Source: Acetobacter sacchari (GTDB taxonomy: Bacteria; Pseudomonadota; Alphaproteobacteria; Acetobacterales; Acetobacteraceae). From it: a DNA stretch of 64,000 bases. The number at the start of each line of letters is the position of its first letter. The stretch's first letter is position 1. The DNA lies in NCBI RefSeq assembly GCF_017377715.1, contig NZ_JAFVMF010000004.1:1-64000 (forward strand). Direction: 5' to 3'. A program made the translations under genes and the position numbers. The notes beneath the pieces were generated by a model. The model ran no database searches. It had not been told where the DNA came from and saw only the letters and a list, made by a program, of their open reading frames with translations. Below, in pieces: positions 18,031-26,455 of the stretch.

Positions 18031-18738
18031 ATGAACGCCGTGGCCAATAACCAGAAAGACAGCACCCCGAGCCTCAACGCCCTCTTCCGCGAACTCGACG
18101 CCGAGCGCCGCAGGACATGGGCTCCGGAGGCTTTGGCGATCAACGTCAACCAGCGCGCGACGCTGCGCCGCGACCACGGCGCGTCTCCCCATGTGCAGAT
18201 TGGCGACACGCTGGAGCCCGCCACGCTGCGCAACGCCGCTGGAGAATCCGTTTCCCTGGACTCGCTGACCGAAAAAGGGCCTGCCGTCATTGTCCTGTTT
18301 CGTTTTGCGACCTGTCCGGCGTGTAATATCGCCCTCCCGTATTATCGCGATACTCTCTGGCCGTCGCTTCAGGCCGCAGGGGTCGCGCTCGCGGCGGTTT
18401 CGCCGCAGCCCTTCCCGGCTCTGAACGACATCGCCACGGCGCATGCTTTGCCGTTTCCCGTGCTGTCCGACCCGCAACTTGCTTTCGGTCGGGCCCTCGG
18501 CGTGACCTACCAGTTTGACGACGCATCCCGCGCGGCTGCGGAAGCCAAGGGGGGGACGCCGCACGCGCTCAACGGCGTCGACATATGGGAACTGCCGAAG
18601 CCCGCTGTCCTGATCATCTCTCCGGATCGCAAGGTTCTGTTCGCCGATGTTTCTCCGGACTGGATGGAGCGAACGGAGACCTCGACGATTCTGAAGGCCC
18701 TCGGCCTGACGCCAACGGAAATATCCCATGCTGCGTGA
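18031..18738 (+). CDS. Redoxin (AhpC/TSA-type, CxxC)
   Basis: 235 residues. The thioredoxin fold has VIVLFRFATCPACNIALPYY with Cys95 and Cys98, then VSPQPFPALND and VLSDPQLAFGRALGV as in peroxiredoxins of the PRX-like2 / AhpC-TSA family. A 60-residue helical N-terminus precedes it. It overlaps the flavin reductase by 11 bases and heads the rightward run toward the second importer. It could remove peroxide made by an FMN monooxygenase or handle released sulfite/sulfur; both are guesses from context. Confidence 0.82.
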   Translation: MNAVANNQKDSTPSLNALFRELDAERRRTWAPEALAINVNQRATLRRDHGASPHVQIGDTLEPATLRNAAGESVSLDSLTEKGPAVIVLFRFATCPACNIALPYYRDTLWPSLQAAGVALAAVSPQPFPALNDIATAHALPFPVLSDPQLAFGRALGVTYQFDDASRAAAEAKGGTPHALNGVDIWELPKPAVLIISPDRKVLFADVSPDWMERTETSTILKALGLTPTEISHAA

Positions 18739-19273
18739 TGCGGACACGCCCACCGCCACAATTTCTCCCGGCGATGTAACGCAAGACGATTTTCGGCGCG
18801 CCATGAGCCTGCTCGGCGCGCCGGTCGTACTGGTGACGACGGATGGCCCGCACGGGCGGCACGGGCTGACGGTCTCGGCCATATGCAGCGTCAGCGACAC
18901 CCCGCCCACCGTTCTGGTCTGCCTCAACCGGTCCAATCGGTCGCACGCCGCCTTTCTGCTCAACGGCGCGATCGGGATCAGCCTGCTCGCCGAAGGACAG
19001 GAAGCGATCGCGGGCGCGTTCGCCAGCAGTCGCCTGAGTTCGGAAGAACGTTTCGCCAATGGCGTGTGGCGCGTGGGCGCAAGCGGCGCGCCCCTGCTCG
19101 AACAGGCGGTCGCGACGCTCGATTGCGCCGTTGCGTCTGTGCAGACCTCCGGCAGCCATGACGTTCTGTTCTGTCGCGTCAACGCCATCGCTCACCCGTC
19201 GGACGACGGACACGGCCTTGCCTGGTTCGACCGTCGCTTTCACGTCCTTCCCCGTTTCACGACGCAATTTTGA
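18728..19273 (+). CDS. Flavin reductase (HpaC/DszD-like)
   Basis: 181 residues. FRRAMSLLGAPVVLVTTDG opens the FMN-binding split barrel, with GLTVSAICSVSDTPPTVLVCLNRSN forming the flavin site and the C-terminal AWFDRRFHVL typical of this family. It would use NAD(P)H to reduce FMN and pass it to a two-component monooxygenase such as the DszC/SfnB-like enzyme at 13377. Overlaps the redoxin gene upstream and abuts the binding protein downstream. Confidence 0.87.
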   Translation: MLRDADTPTATISPGDVTQDDFRRAMSLLGAPVVLVTTDGPHGRHGLTVSAICSVSDTPPTVLVCLNRSNRSHAAFLLNGAIGISLLAEGQEAIAGAFASSRLSSEERFANGVWRVGASGAPLLEQAVATLDCAVASVQTSGSHDVLFCRVNAIAHPSDDGHGLAWFDRRFHVLPRFTTQF

Positions 19274-19293
19274 AGACACAGGTTCGGTCGACG

Positions 19294-20340
19294 ATGAAAT
19301 CTTCCTATGCTCTTTCCCGCCGATCGACGCTCGGCCTGCTCGCGGGCGCGGCGCTCCCCTTCGCCGCGCGCGCCGATGGTCCCCACGACATGAACTGCAT
19401 GCCGGCGTCCGGCGACAGCCCGGCGCCTGCGCCATCCGGCCCGCCGCGTAAGGTGACGATTGCGTGGAACGAAACTGCCGTCTGCACGGCCGCCGTTCCG
19501 GTTGCGAAGGCAAAGGGATTTTTCGCGCGTCGTAATATCGACGTCGATTACGTAAATTTTGCAGGATCCACCGATCAGTTGCTGGAGGCGCTGTCCACCG
19601 GCAAGGCGGACGGAGCGCCGGGGATGGCCCTGCGCTGGCTGAAGCCATTGCAGCAGGGATTCGACGTCAAGCTGGTCGCGGGGCTGCACGCGGGATGCAT
19701 GTTCCTCATGACCACGCCGACCTCGGGCCTATTCAAACTTCAGGACCTGCGTGGGAAGACCATCGGCGTCACAGATATTGGCGGCCCGGATCGCAACTTT
19801 TTCTCCATTCGCCTGAAAGAGGCGGGCGTCGATCCGGAAACGGACGTGCAGTGGCGGCAGTTTCCGGTCGACCTGCTGCCCGTCGCGCTGCAACGCGGCG
19901 AGGTGCAGGCCTTTTCTGACGGCGATCCGTTCTCGACCATGCAAAAGAAGCAATTCGGACTGATCGAGATCGACAGCAATATGCGCGACAAATGGGCGCA
20001 CACGACATGCTGCGTCGTCGGATTGCGCGGGTCGCTGATCCGGGATGACCCCACGACCGCCACGGGCGTTGCACGCGCGATTCTTGAAGCAGGCGCCTGG
20101 CTCTCCTGCAATCCGGACGAGGCTGCCGAAATCTTCAAGCCATACGCGCCGAAAGCGAACGCCGCCGATCTGGCTGCCATCATCCGCGCGCAGGGCCATC
20201 ATCACCAGACGTCGGGCGCAGCTTTCCGGGACGAGATCGTGCTTTACGCCGACGCTTTGAAGCAGGTCGGCGTCTTCCGACCGTCGCTCGACTCCCACCG
20301 CTACGCCGAGCGATTTACTCAGGATCTGTTCAGCTCATGA
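19294..20340 (+). CDS. Substrate-binding protein of second importer (NMT1/SsuA-type, Tat signal)
   Basis: 348 residues from ATG 19294; a TTG at 19270 overlapping the flavin reductase stop would add 8 residues. A Tat signal SRRSTLGLLAGAALPFAARA is followed by HDMNCMPASGD. The binding fold has VPVAKAKGFFARRNIDVDYV, STGKADGAPGMALRWLKPL and DLRGKTIGVTDIGG. GHHHQTSGAAF near residue 305 is an unusual His cluster. Its stop overlaps the permease ATG (ATGA). A closely related orphan copy lies at 27490-28536. Confidence 0.85.
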   Translation: MKSSYALSRRSTLGLLAGAALPFAARADGPHDMNCMPASGDSPAPAPSGPPRKVTIAWNETAVCTAAVPVAKAKGFFARRNIDVDYVNFAGSTDQLLEALSTGKADGAPGMALRWLKPLQQGFDVKLVAGLHAGCMFLMTTPTSGLFKLQDLRGKTIGVTDIGGPDRNFFSIRLKEAGVDPETDVQWRQFPVDLLPVALQRGEVQAFSDGDPFSTMQKKQFGLIEIDSNMRDKWAHTTCCVVGLRGSLIRDDPTTATGVARAILEAGAWLSCNPDEAAEIFKPYAPKANAADLAAIIRAQGHHHQTSGAAFRDEIVLYADALKQVGVFRPSLDSHRYAERFTQDLFSS

Positions 20341-21329
20341 GCCAGCGCCTCGCCTCATCCGTCCGGTTCGTACCCTCCCCGAACGCCACGACCGTCCGGC
20401 GTGCGTTTCCGCTGGCGCAGACGCTCCCATGGCTCGCCGGTCCGGTGTGGCTTGTGGCGGCGCTCGTAACGTGGCGCGTTCCCGACGCAGACGATTTTCC
20501 CGCCACGAATGACCTCGCCGTTCTGTTCGCGGCCGTCGGCGTCGTCCTTATGGTCGCAGCAGCTGGTCGCCGCCTGTCCGCCCGCGCGCCATGGGCCATC
20601 GCGCTTGGCGTAGGGTTCGGATTGTGGGAAGTCGCGCAAGCCAAGCTGCTCTGGCTTCCCCGCCCCTTCTTTGGAACGCCTCAGGACCTGCTCGACGTGT
20701 TTCAGAGCGACTGGCGCAAGCTCGGCGATAGCCTGCTGCATTCGCTCGCATTGCTGGCGACAGGATATCTGGGTGGGGCGACGCTGGGGATCGCCGTCGG
20801 CGCTGGACTGGGGCGGTCGCCGCGCTTCCGCTACTGGGTGCGTCCGATCATGCGGTTGGTTGGGCCGCTGCCGCCGGTCGCCCTGTTGCCGCTTGCATTC
20901 GTCCTGATCCCATCGAGCAGAGTTGCCGGAGACGCGTTGATGGCGCTTGCGGCTGGATTTCCGGTCGCGGTGCTCACATGGTCCGGCATCGCCGCCGTGG
21001 ACCCGGCCTATTATGACGTGGCCCGCACGATGGGCGCGAAACAGCGCTTCCTGCTGTTTCACGTCGCCTTACCCGCGGCTACGCCGCAGATTTTCGTCGG
21101 GCTGTTCATGGGCCTCGGCGCGTCTTTCTCGATGCTCGTCGTCGCTGAAATGCTGGGTGTGAAATCCGGCCTCGGGTTCTATCTGCAGTGGGCGCAGGGA
21201 TGGGCGGCCTATCCGAACATGTATGCTGCGCTGCTTGTCATGTCGTTGATGTGCTCTGCATTGATGACGGTTCTGTTCAAACTGCGCGACCATTTGCTGA
21301 ACTGGCAGAAGGACGGCCTGAAATGGTGA
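20337..21329 (+). CDS. ABC transporter permease of second importer
   Basis: 330 residues, longer than usual SsuC because of two extra N-terminal membrane segments (residues about 28-80). The EAA loop is YYDVARTMGAKQRFLLFHVALPAA near residue 225. Start overlaps the binding-protein stop and stop overlaps the ATPase start, so all three are coupled. It is predicted to import the same class of ligand as the system at 7.4-11.2 kb. Confidence 0.88.
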   Translation: MSQRLASSVRFVPSPNATTVRRAFPLAQTLPWLAGPVWLVAALVTWRVPDADDFPATNDLAVLFAAVGVVLMVAAAGRRLSARAPWAIALGVGFGLWEVAQAKLLWLPRPFFGTPQDLLDVFQSDWRKLGDSLLHSLALLATGYLGGATLGIAVGAGLGRSPRFRYWVRPIMRLVGPLPPVALLPLAFVLIPSSRVAGDALMALAAGFPVAVLTWSGIAAVDPAYYDVARTMGAKQRFLLFHVALPAATPQIFVGLFMGLGASFSMLVVAEMLGVKSGLGFYLQWAQGWAAYPNMYAALLVMSLMCSALMTVLFKLRDHLLNWQKDGLKW

Positions 21330-22096
21330 TCTCCCCCAGCCGGACGACGCCCCTCGCCCTGCGTCTCGAACACGTAAGCCATGCCTTCCATTCGGACGGC
21401 GCGGTCGTCCCTGTTATCGACAATGTATCGTTGCAGGCGGCGCCTGGAGAGTTTGTGGCGCTTCTCGGACCGTCCGGGTGCGGCAAGTCAACGCTGCTGC
21501 GTCTGATCGCAGGGCTGGAAGCCCCTAAGGAAGGGGCAATCTATGGCGACGACTCGCCCGTGACAGGCCCCGGCCCCGATCGCATCATCATGTTTCAGGA
21601 TCCGACGCTTTATCCGTGGCGGAGAGTTCGCGGCAATGTCGCGCTGGGGCACGACATAAACGGACGCGCCGACGACGAAGCAGTCACCACTGCGCTGAAA
21701 CTCGTCGATCTGCTCGACTTCGAACGCGCATGGCCACACCAGTTGTCGGGCGGCATGGCTCAGCGGGTGGCGCTTGCCCGCGCGTTGGTGAATGACCCGC
21801 GGTTGCTGTTGCTCGACGAGCCTCTAGGCAAGCTGGATAGTTTGACGCGCCTGACCATGCAGACAGAGATTCTGCGCGTTTGGCGTGAAAAGCAGTTCAC
21901 GGCCCTGATGGTCACCCATGACGTCGAGGAAGCGTTGTTGCTGGCGACAAGAATCGTCGTATTCAGCCCCAGACCGGCGCGTGTGCTGGCGGATATCCCC
22001 GTATCTCTCCCCGAGCGACGCCATCGCGACGATCCTAAACTTTTATCTCTCAGGAAAGATATTTTAGCGCAGCTAGGACATCGGGAAGACTGGTAG
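21323..22096 (+). CDS. ABC transporter ATP-binding protein of second importer
   Basis: 257 residues from ATG 21323, overlapping the permease stop. Walker A GPSGCGKST at 49-57, Q-loop FQDPTLYPWRRV near 90, signature LSGGMAQRVALARAL near 137, Walker B LLLLDEP and VTHDVEEALLLA. The 'YPW' Q-loop is characteristic of the nitrate/taurine/sulfonate ATPases. It is the last gene of the rightward run; a CCCGACG...CGTCGGG hairpin lies 40 bases after its stop. Confidence 0.9.
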   Translation: MVISPSRTTPLALRLEHVSHAFHSDGAVVPVIDNVSLQAAPGEFVALLGPSGCGKSTLLRLIAGLEAPKEGAIYGDDSPVTGPGPDRIIMFQDPTLYPWRRVRGNVALGHDINGRADDEAVTTALKLVDLLDFERAWPHQLSGGMAQRVALARALVNDPRLLLLDEPLGKLDSLTRLTMQTEILRVWREKQFTALMVTHDVEEALLLATRIVVFSPRPARVLADIPVSLPERRHRDDPKLLSLRKDILAQLGHREDW

Positions 22097-22675
22097 GCCG
22101 CTCAGGATTTAGCTGCCAGATTCGTCAATCACCAGACCCGACGACGTCAGTTCTCGCGAAAACGTCGGGACTGGTTGCAGGACGCCCCGGCGCCTTCGCG
22201 AGATTCTGCGGGAAGGTGTGCCCGTGGGTTAAGGCACATTTTGTATATATGTTATTCTAATTCGGTTTAACAGCGATTAATGGCGCAATCGCGATAGCGT
22301 GATGGTCGCGGCGAGGCCGCCATAAGCGGCGCTTTTTGGACGGTCAGGAGTCCAAAAACAAACTTCGCCTTCAGTTTCGCCTCACATGCCGAAGACGGAC
22401 TGGCCGTCATCTTTCCTCTTTCAGCGAGGGAAGTTTCCGCTAACCGGCGAAAGCGCATAAAACTGCCGCGACAACCTTCTATAGCACGGCCATCTCGAAT
22501 CGTGTTGCGCCTGACATCCGCTGCTCTCGCTGAAAAAGATCTGCGCTCAGAGCAGCGAGCCCCTGCGAAACGCCCAAAGCAGGCTTTCAGTCGTTGCATT
22601 CCGTGACAAGCGCCGACGCGCCGCCGCCACGATTGTATTGCAACGATGCGCCGGGATTAAGCGAAGGATGATTCT
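22097..22675. other. Non-coding gap after the second importer
   Basis: 580 bases without a credible gene. CCCGACG/CGTCGGG (22137-22170) encloses a TCTCGCGA element, and TTCGCGAGA recurs about 30 bases on, resembling the element near 7130. The stretch 22235-22270 is AT-rich (TTGTATATATGTTATTC) and may be a promoter. Confidence 0.4.
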
Positions 22676-22894
22676 ATGAAGAAGATAATTGTGCTGGCTC
22701 TCGCGACTCTCAGCCTCGCCGCATGCTTCCCGCCCGGAGGCCCGGGGGGGCCCGGAGGCGGTGGCCCAGGTGGTGGAGGCGGTTACGGTCGTGGGCAGGG
22801 CGGCGGAGGCGGCTACGGTGGAGGAGGACAAGGGGGTGGCCAGGGTGGCGGCTACGGCGCCTACGGCGGCGGCCAACAGGGCGGCGGTTACTGA
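22676..22894 (+). CDS. Small glycine-rich lipoprotein
   Basis: 72 residues. A lipoprotein signal MKKIIVLALATLSLAAC puts the lipidated Cys at residue 17. The mature part is almost wholly Gly with Pro, Gln and Tyr (GGGGGYGRGQ, GGYGAYGGGQQ). AAGGATG lies just upstream of the ATG. Probably anchored to the inner or outer membrane facing the periplasm; no function can be named. The low-complexity body is encoded by near-repetitive GGN codons, so length may vary between strains. Confidence 0.8.
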   Translation: MKKIIVLALATLSLAACFPPGGPGGPGGGGPGGGGGYGRGQGGGGGYGGGGQGGGQGGGYGAYGGGQQGGGY

Positions 22895-23232
22895 TCCACC
22901 GTCATATCTATAACTGTGTGGGCCCGGCGCTCAGTCGGGACCACGCGGTCGCCAGATGTCTAGCGGGCGCTTCATCACACACATGCTGACGAGAACTGCC
23001 CCCAGCCCCTGGCGCGCACATCGACCGTCGCCAGCACGATCACCCCCTCGGCGCGCATTATCCAGAACCCAAACATTACGGACAGGATTAATAATTCCCG
23101 ATTGCGCTGATGCTCGGGCGCCCGTTGGGGTGGGGGGGTACAGACCAATCGTCCACCGCCGTAACCTGATCGTCCTCCAGTTGGGCGACGAACGCGGATA
23201 CCGGCAGGCTCCTGCAACCGAAATCCTGATTT
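22895..23232. other. Convergent gap between Gly-rich and Pro-rich protein genes
   Basis: About 340 bases. I see no gene, tRNA or clear terminator. A run of seven G's occurs near 23133. Confidence 0.4.
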
Positions 23233-23586
23233 TCAGTTCGCTGCCGCATCGCGCGGCGGCGGAGGTGGGGGACACCCATCTCGTGGCGGCGGCGGAGGAG
23301 GACGACCATTCCCGGAAGGTGGCGGCCCTCCGTCAGGCGGTGGCGGCATATCGCGACCACCGGGCGGAGGTCCGCGCTTTCCATCTGGCGGCGGTGGCGG
23401 GCGTTTGCAGCGCCCTTCCCCGTGCCTGAACCCTGGTTGCGCTTCTCCAGACGCCGCCGACTGCGCGGACGTGTAATTCTCCCCGTTGTAGACGGTACTC
23501 GTCTGCGCCGAAGCGACGCTGCTCAGTGCTACAGTTTGCGCGCCGAGCAGGCTGACCGTTGCACAAACACCCAATACGCGCTTCAT
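23233..23586 (-). CDS. Small secreted proline-rich protein
   Basis: 117 residues from ATG 23586, with GGAG upstream; the longer frame to 23658 places non-signal sequence before the signal. The signal peptide is MKRVLGVCATVSLLGAQTVA ending ASA-Q. The mature C-terminal half is Pro/Gly/Asp/Arg repeats (RPPPPPPRDGCPPPPPPRD). Two cysteines may pair. Likely periplasmic or outer-membrane associated. It is not recognised beyond composition. Confidence 0.7.
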   Translation of the reverse strand: MKRVLGVCATVSLLGAQTVALSSVASAQTSTVYNGENYTSAQSAASGEAQPGFRHGEGRCKRPPPPPDGKRGPPPGGRDMPPPPDGGPPPSGNGRPPPPPPRDGCPPPPPPRDAAAN

Positions 23587-24309
23587 CTGAACTCCGCCGG
23601 GGAAATACTCCCGGCACGTTGCCCGCATCGCGGCGGGCGCGCGAGTTACGAAGAGCAAGTGTCGGTAACATCGCGTGATGCGATGACGGTGACGCCATTA
23701 GCAGATGTCTAGTAGGAGTCGTTCGTTATAAATTTCATCCGCCAAACGACAGACGGAACAATCGTCTCAAACTCTGCTGAAGCAGGCTCACTCTATACTG
23801 AAGCCCGCGCCTGTCGTCCGCCTCAATTTTCTGTGACACAGGCGCTAGTAGCGGGAACTTCAGGGAGCGGGCCAATGCAGCCAGCGAGCACTTGACCAAA
23901 GCTTTCAAATAGCGAAGAACGCGGAATAATTATTATAAAGCACCTTTTTATAACAAAGAAAATTATAAACAATCCAGATTCATGACTATAAGTGTTCATG
24001 CGACCCCGAGCATTGACAGCCGGATTAACGGCTCCCTCCATTTGCCGAAGCAAGCAACAAAAATACTGCTTTCCCGGCAGTTTAAATCATTGCGATTTGC
24101 AAACAAATATCACACCATGCTGCGGGCGACGCAGCAAATCGGGGATGGATCGCGTCGCCCGCCCGAACCCCGGCGCAGTCACAGCGTTGAGGGGTTCAGG
24201 ACGGCGCCAGAATATGCCTCATCTGTCACCGGCTCACCGGCGTCGTCCAACAAAAAAACTATACATATGACCGGCAATGGCCATTGGGTGCCTTCGAGCA
24301 TATTTTCAG
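23587..24309. other. Gene-poor, partly AT-rich stretch
   Basis: About 720 bases with no convincing gene. 23920-23980 is very AT-rich (for example AATTATTATAAAGC). Base composition differs from the surrounding chromosome, suggesting acquired or decayed DNA. Confidence 0.4.
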
Positions 24310-24342
24310 TTGACTCTAATTGAGAATGATATACGTTCTCAA
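24310..24342 (+). promoter_or_regulatory. Fur-box-like operator within a promoter
   Basis: GAGAATGATATACGTTCTC (24322-24340) matches the classical 19-base Fur consensus at 14 positions and is flanked by T...A to give 7-base inverted arms. TTGACT at 24310-24315 with TACGTT 16 bases on would form the promoter it overlaps. Confidence 0.65.
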
Positions 24343-24416
24343 CTGTCCCCGACAGGACATCGACTTCCCTCGGCAGTAAAGATGCCGCAAAGGTTAGCCT
24401 TTGCGGCATCTTTGCG
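24343..24416 (+). ncRNA. Candidate iron-regulated small RNA
   Basis: A transcript begun just after the Fur-box-like promoter would be about 70-75 nt. It would contain a small hairpin TGTCC...GGACA and end in the perfect 16-bp stem AAAGATGCCGCAAAGG / CCTTTGCGGCATCTTT with loop TTAG (24378-24413). No ORF worth the name lies between promoter and terminator. The arrangement (Fur box, short RNA, intrinsic terminator) is that of RyhB-like RNAs; sequence identity to RyhB is not claimed. The weak U-run is the main doubt. Confidence 0.45.
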
Positions 24417-24714
24417 TGCGTCTCTGTAGAGGCGTAAATGTGAACGCGCCGGATCAGCGGCGGGCTTCATCTCCGACTCAACAAATCGCCCCGACATCTG
24501 GACGCTTCGAAAACTTCCAGATGGATTGAATCCAACAAAAAATTCCAATAAATCACGACACAGGTTCAAGCGAAAAAGAGAATAACGACCTGAAGGTGGC
24601 AAAGCTTTAAAGTGGATCGTCGCAGGACGAAATTTCGCGAGTTTGAGCGCCTGTCAGGTCAAGCACGAAGCCCCAAAAATCAACTGCGGCTCCTCACCTC
24701 TCCACCGCCAACCA

Positions 24715-24894
24715 TCACAGTTCAGTCGCCGCATTGTGGTGGTGAGGCGCGACCTCATGTTTGTAGTAACCTATCGCCCATAGAACCAATATCACTACCA
24801 AGATCGGCTTCCACAGCACCCGCAGCGCCGCGAACAGAACCATGGCCAGCAGGATCGAGATGGTGAGGGGAATTATGATGAAAAAGAAGAGCAT
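24715..24894 (-). CDS. 59-residue membrane protein
   Basis: From ATG 24894 the frame gives 59 residues. Two hydrophobic segments are present: residues 1-22 (MLFFFIIIPLTISILLAM) and about 30-44 (ILVVILVLWAIGYY), then a charged, His-rich tail KHEVAPHHHN. The upstream GGCGGCAAG could serve as a weak ribosome site. Clean hydrophobic segments and an acidic/His tail suggest a real small inner-membrane protein; family unknown. It lies in the gene-poor block before tRNA-Asn. Confidence 0.5.
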   Translation of the reverse strand: MLFFFIIIPLTISILLAMVLFAALRVLWKPILVVILVLWAIGYYKHEVAPHHHNAATEL

Positions 24895-25285
24895 CTTGCC
24901 GCCGTGCCGGGAGTAGTGAATCCGACGAGCATCCTACCTCGAAAACACACGGCTCAATAGGCTTTGCTTATTCTTGTGTGCTGGACTACAGGGGCCGCCG
25001 GAAGCCGTTGGTCCAGTCACGTGTTCACAGATAGCGCGCTGAAAAGACATTGTTGGCAAGCGACCGGGTCGCACCTCCGGCGCCACGTTCCTGCCGAGCA
25101 GAGAGCCGCCTTGGGAGCCAACCTGCAAGATACACCCGACTTAGATCGTTCTCAGAGCGATCTGGGCTCTGCGCGGTTCATGAAACCAGGGAAAGCCTGC
25201 GGTTAATCGAATTCACAGGCGAAAGAGGATGGCTCCGGGTCAGGCTAGGTGTGCCGTGACCAGACATTTGCACGAGCTCTTCTCA
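24895..25285. other. Gap upstream of the broken hydrolase-like ORF
   Basis: 390 bases. No gene seen; short frames on either strand lack family features or ribosome sites. AGATCG...CGATCT near 25144-25164 is a small dyad. Confidence 0.35.
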
Positions 25286-25585
25286 ATGCCGCTTGATCTT
25301 CACGGCCTTCCATAACTCGCGGATATTGACAGAGATAGACGCCACGATCTTGCTGATGAGATTGAGGTTTCGCGCGTTGCGCTCTGGACTGGCCTCCCGA
25401 CGTCGACAGTTCCTCAAGCTGGCGACGTGGCGGTGATCTAGGCAGTTGAGAGGCATCCTGCCGGTCACGCTTGCATGTATGACGGCAAAATATGGATATC
25501 GAATTTCAAACAGCTTCATGGCCTTTATCCAGGACCGGCTTACCGCGCCAAGAAGCCCGCTTACGTGATCTACAGGCACAGGTGA
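25286..25585 (+). pseudogene. Broken peptidoglycan-hydrolase-like ORF (CHAP/NlpC-type C-terminus)
   Basis: One plus-strand frame from ATG 25286 to TGA 25585 is interrupted by TAA at 25313 and TAG at 25439. Its C-terminal part reads PQAGDVAVI-stop-AVERHPAGHACMYDGK, then IWISNFKQLHGLYPGPAYR and KPAYVIYRHR. This pattern (GDV, GH.xMYDG..W.SDF, PGP.YR..P.Y.IYR) is what I know from phage-lysin and interbacterial amidase domains with a catalytic His after GDV. The expected N-terminal Cys block is not legible. The stop is 3 bases before the DUF3828-type gene, as in effector-immunity pairs. Family call is from memory. Confidence 0.5.
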
Positions 25586-25588
25586 AAA

Positions 25589-26077
25589 ATGAGAGCGTCT
25601 GTTTTATCTGCTTTGGCTATCTTGTGCGGCGGGGCCTTGGGATCGCCAGCTATTGCGAGTGAGGCGTCTCCGGCCACGCAGGCATCCGACTTCTACCATT
25701 GGTATCTTGCCCAGCCCGGCGCGGCAGAGCCCGCATTTATGGAAACGAAGATTAAAGAATTCGTGACACCTGAACTGGTGACGAAGCTCCGCGCAATCTA
25801 CAAGGCAAATGACTTTGCCGAGGGGGCAGACTACTTTTTAAAGGTTCAAGACTACGATGAGAAATACTGGAAGAAGCACATAGACGTTTCCACACCAATA
25901 ACATCGGGCCAGCAAATCTTGGAACTGGTAACGCTAGGGAGCGTCGGAAAAGCGGCACTTTGCGTCCATTTCCGCAAAGTGGGCACCTCATGGAAGATCT
26001 TCGGGGTTGATGAGCCTGACCTAAAGACTGCGCCGGCAAACTGTCGCACACACATAACGGAAGAGCCCGCACAATAA
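25589..26077 (+). CDS. Exported DUF3828-type protein (possible immunity protein)
   Basis: 162 residues. The signal peptide is MRASVLSALAILCGGALGSPAIA. The mature protein begins ASDFYHWYLAQ and continues with FVTPELVTKLRAIYKAN, DYFLKVQDYDEKYWKKHI and VHFRKVGTSWKIFGVDEP, the pattern of DUF3828/YbjP-like periplasmic proteins. It starts 3 bases after the broken hydrolase-like ORF, and the AGGTG before it would be its ribosome site. Intact immunity genes often outlast their effectors. Two cysteines (mature, near 128 and 153) could form a disulfide. Confidence 0.68.
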   Translation: MRASVLSALAILCGGALGSPAIASEASPATQASDFYHWYLAQPGAAEPAFMETKIKEFVTPELVTKLRAIYKANDFAEGADYFLKVQDYDEKYWKKHIDVSTPITSGQQILELVTLGSVGKAALCVHFRKVGTSWKIFGVDEPDLKTAPANCRTHITEEPAQ

Positions 26078-26455
26078 CGGTGCCGGGCTTACTCGCGTTC
26101 GTTTAATGCTTCGGTCACGGTGCGACTTGAAGGGTTCTAAAGGCTTCTGTCTTCAGTCATGTCCGAATTATAACCAATAAATATTGCTGCTGGCACCAGA
26201 GTCTCGACGAAGAGACCTGTTCGAGAAACGGCGGGAGATGATGGGGGAGCCGGGCACTCTCATCATCGAAAAGGCTTCGACCTAATGAGTTTTTGCATGC
26301 AAAAAATCGAGGCTGGAATTCAAGACTCCACGCACTTGAACTGGGTATCCACGGTGACGCCGGAAGAGCGGAAGCAGGATAGGCCGAGGCCACGATGCCG
26401 GGGCGGTTCGCACTAGGTGTGGCTCAAGTCACACGAGGCACGACTTGATAATAGC
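26078..26455. other. Gap with a 16-bp palindrome and a possible integrase-tail remnant
   Basis: No intact gene. The plus frame at 26202-26250 reads SRRRDLFEKRREMMGE, which resembles the last helix of tyrosine integrases, but a stop lies 20 bases upstream and the rest is lost. TTTTTGCATGCAAAAA at 26290-26305 is a perfect palindrome. Confidence 0.35.

Noticed and set aside
17818..19188. 456-codon minus-strand frame opposite the redoxin and flavin reductase
   Set aside because: Basic, low-order sequence with no family signature; the plus-strand genes carry clear motifs.
22267..22599. 110-codon minus-strand frame in the gap after the second importer
   Set aside because: No family, no ribosome site, random-looking composition.
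24339..24602. 87-codon minus-strand frame crossing the 24.38-kb stem-loop
   Set aside because: It uses the stem-loop as codons, lacks a ribosome site and resembles no protein; the Fur box and hairpin are better explained as an RNA unit.
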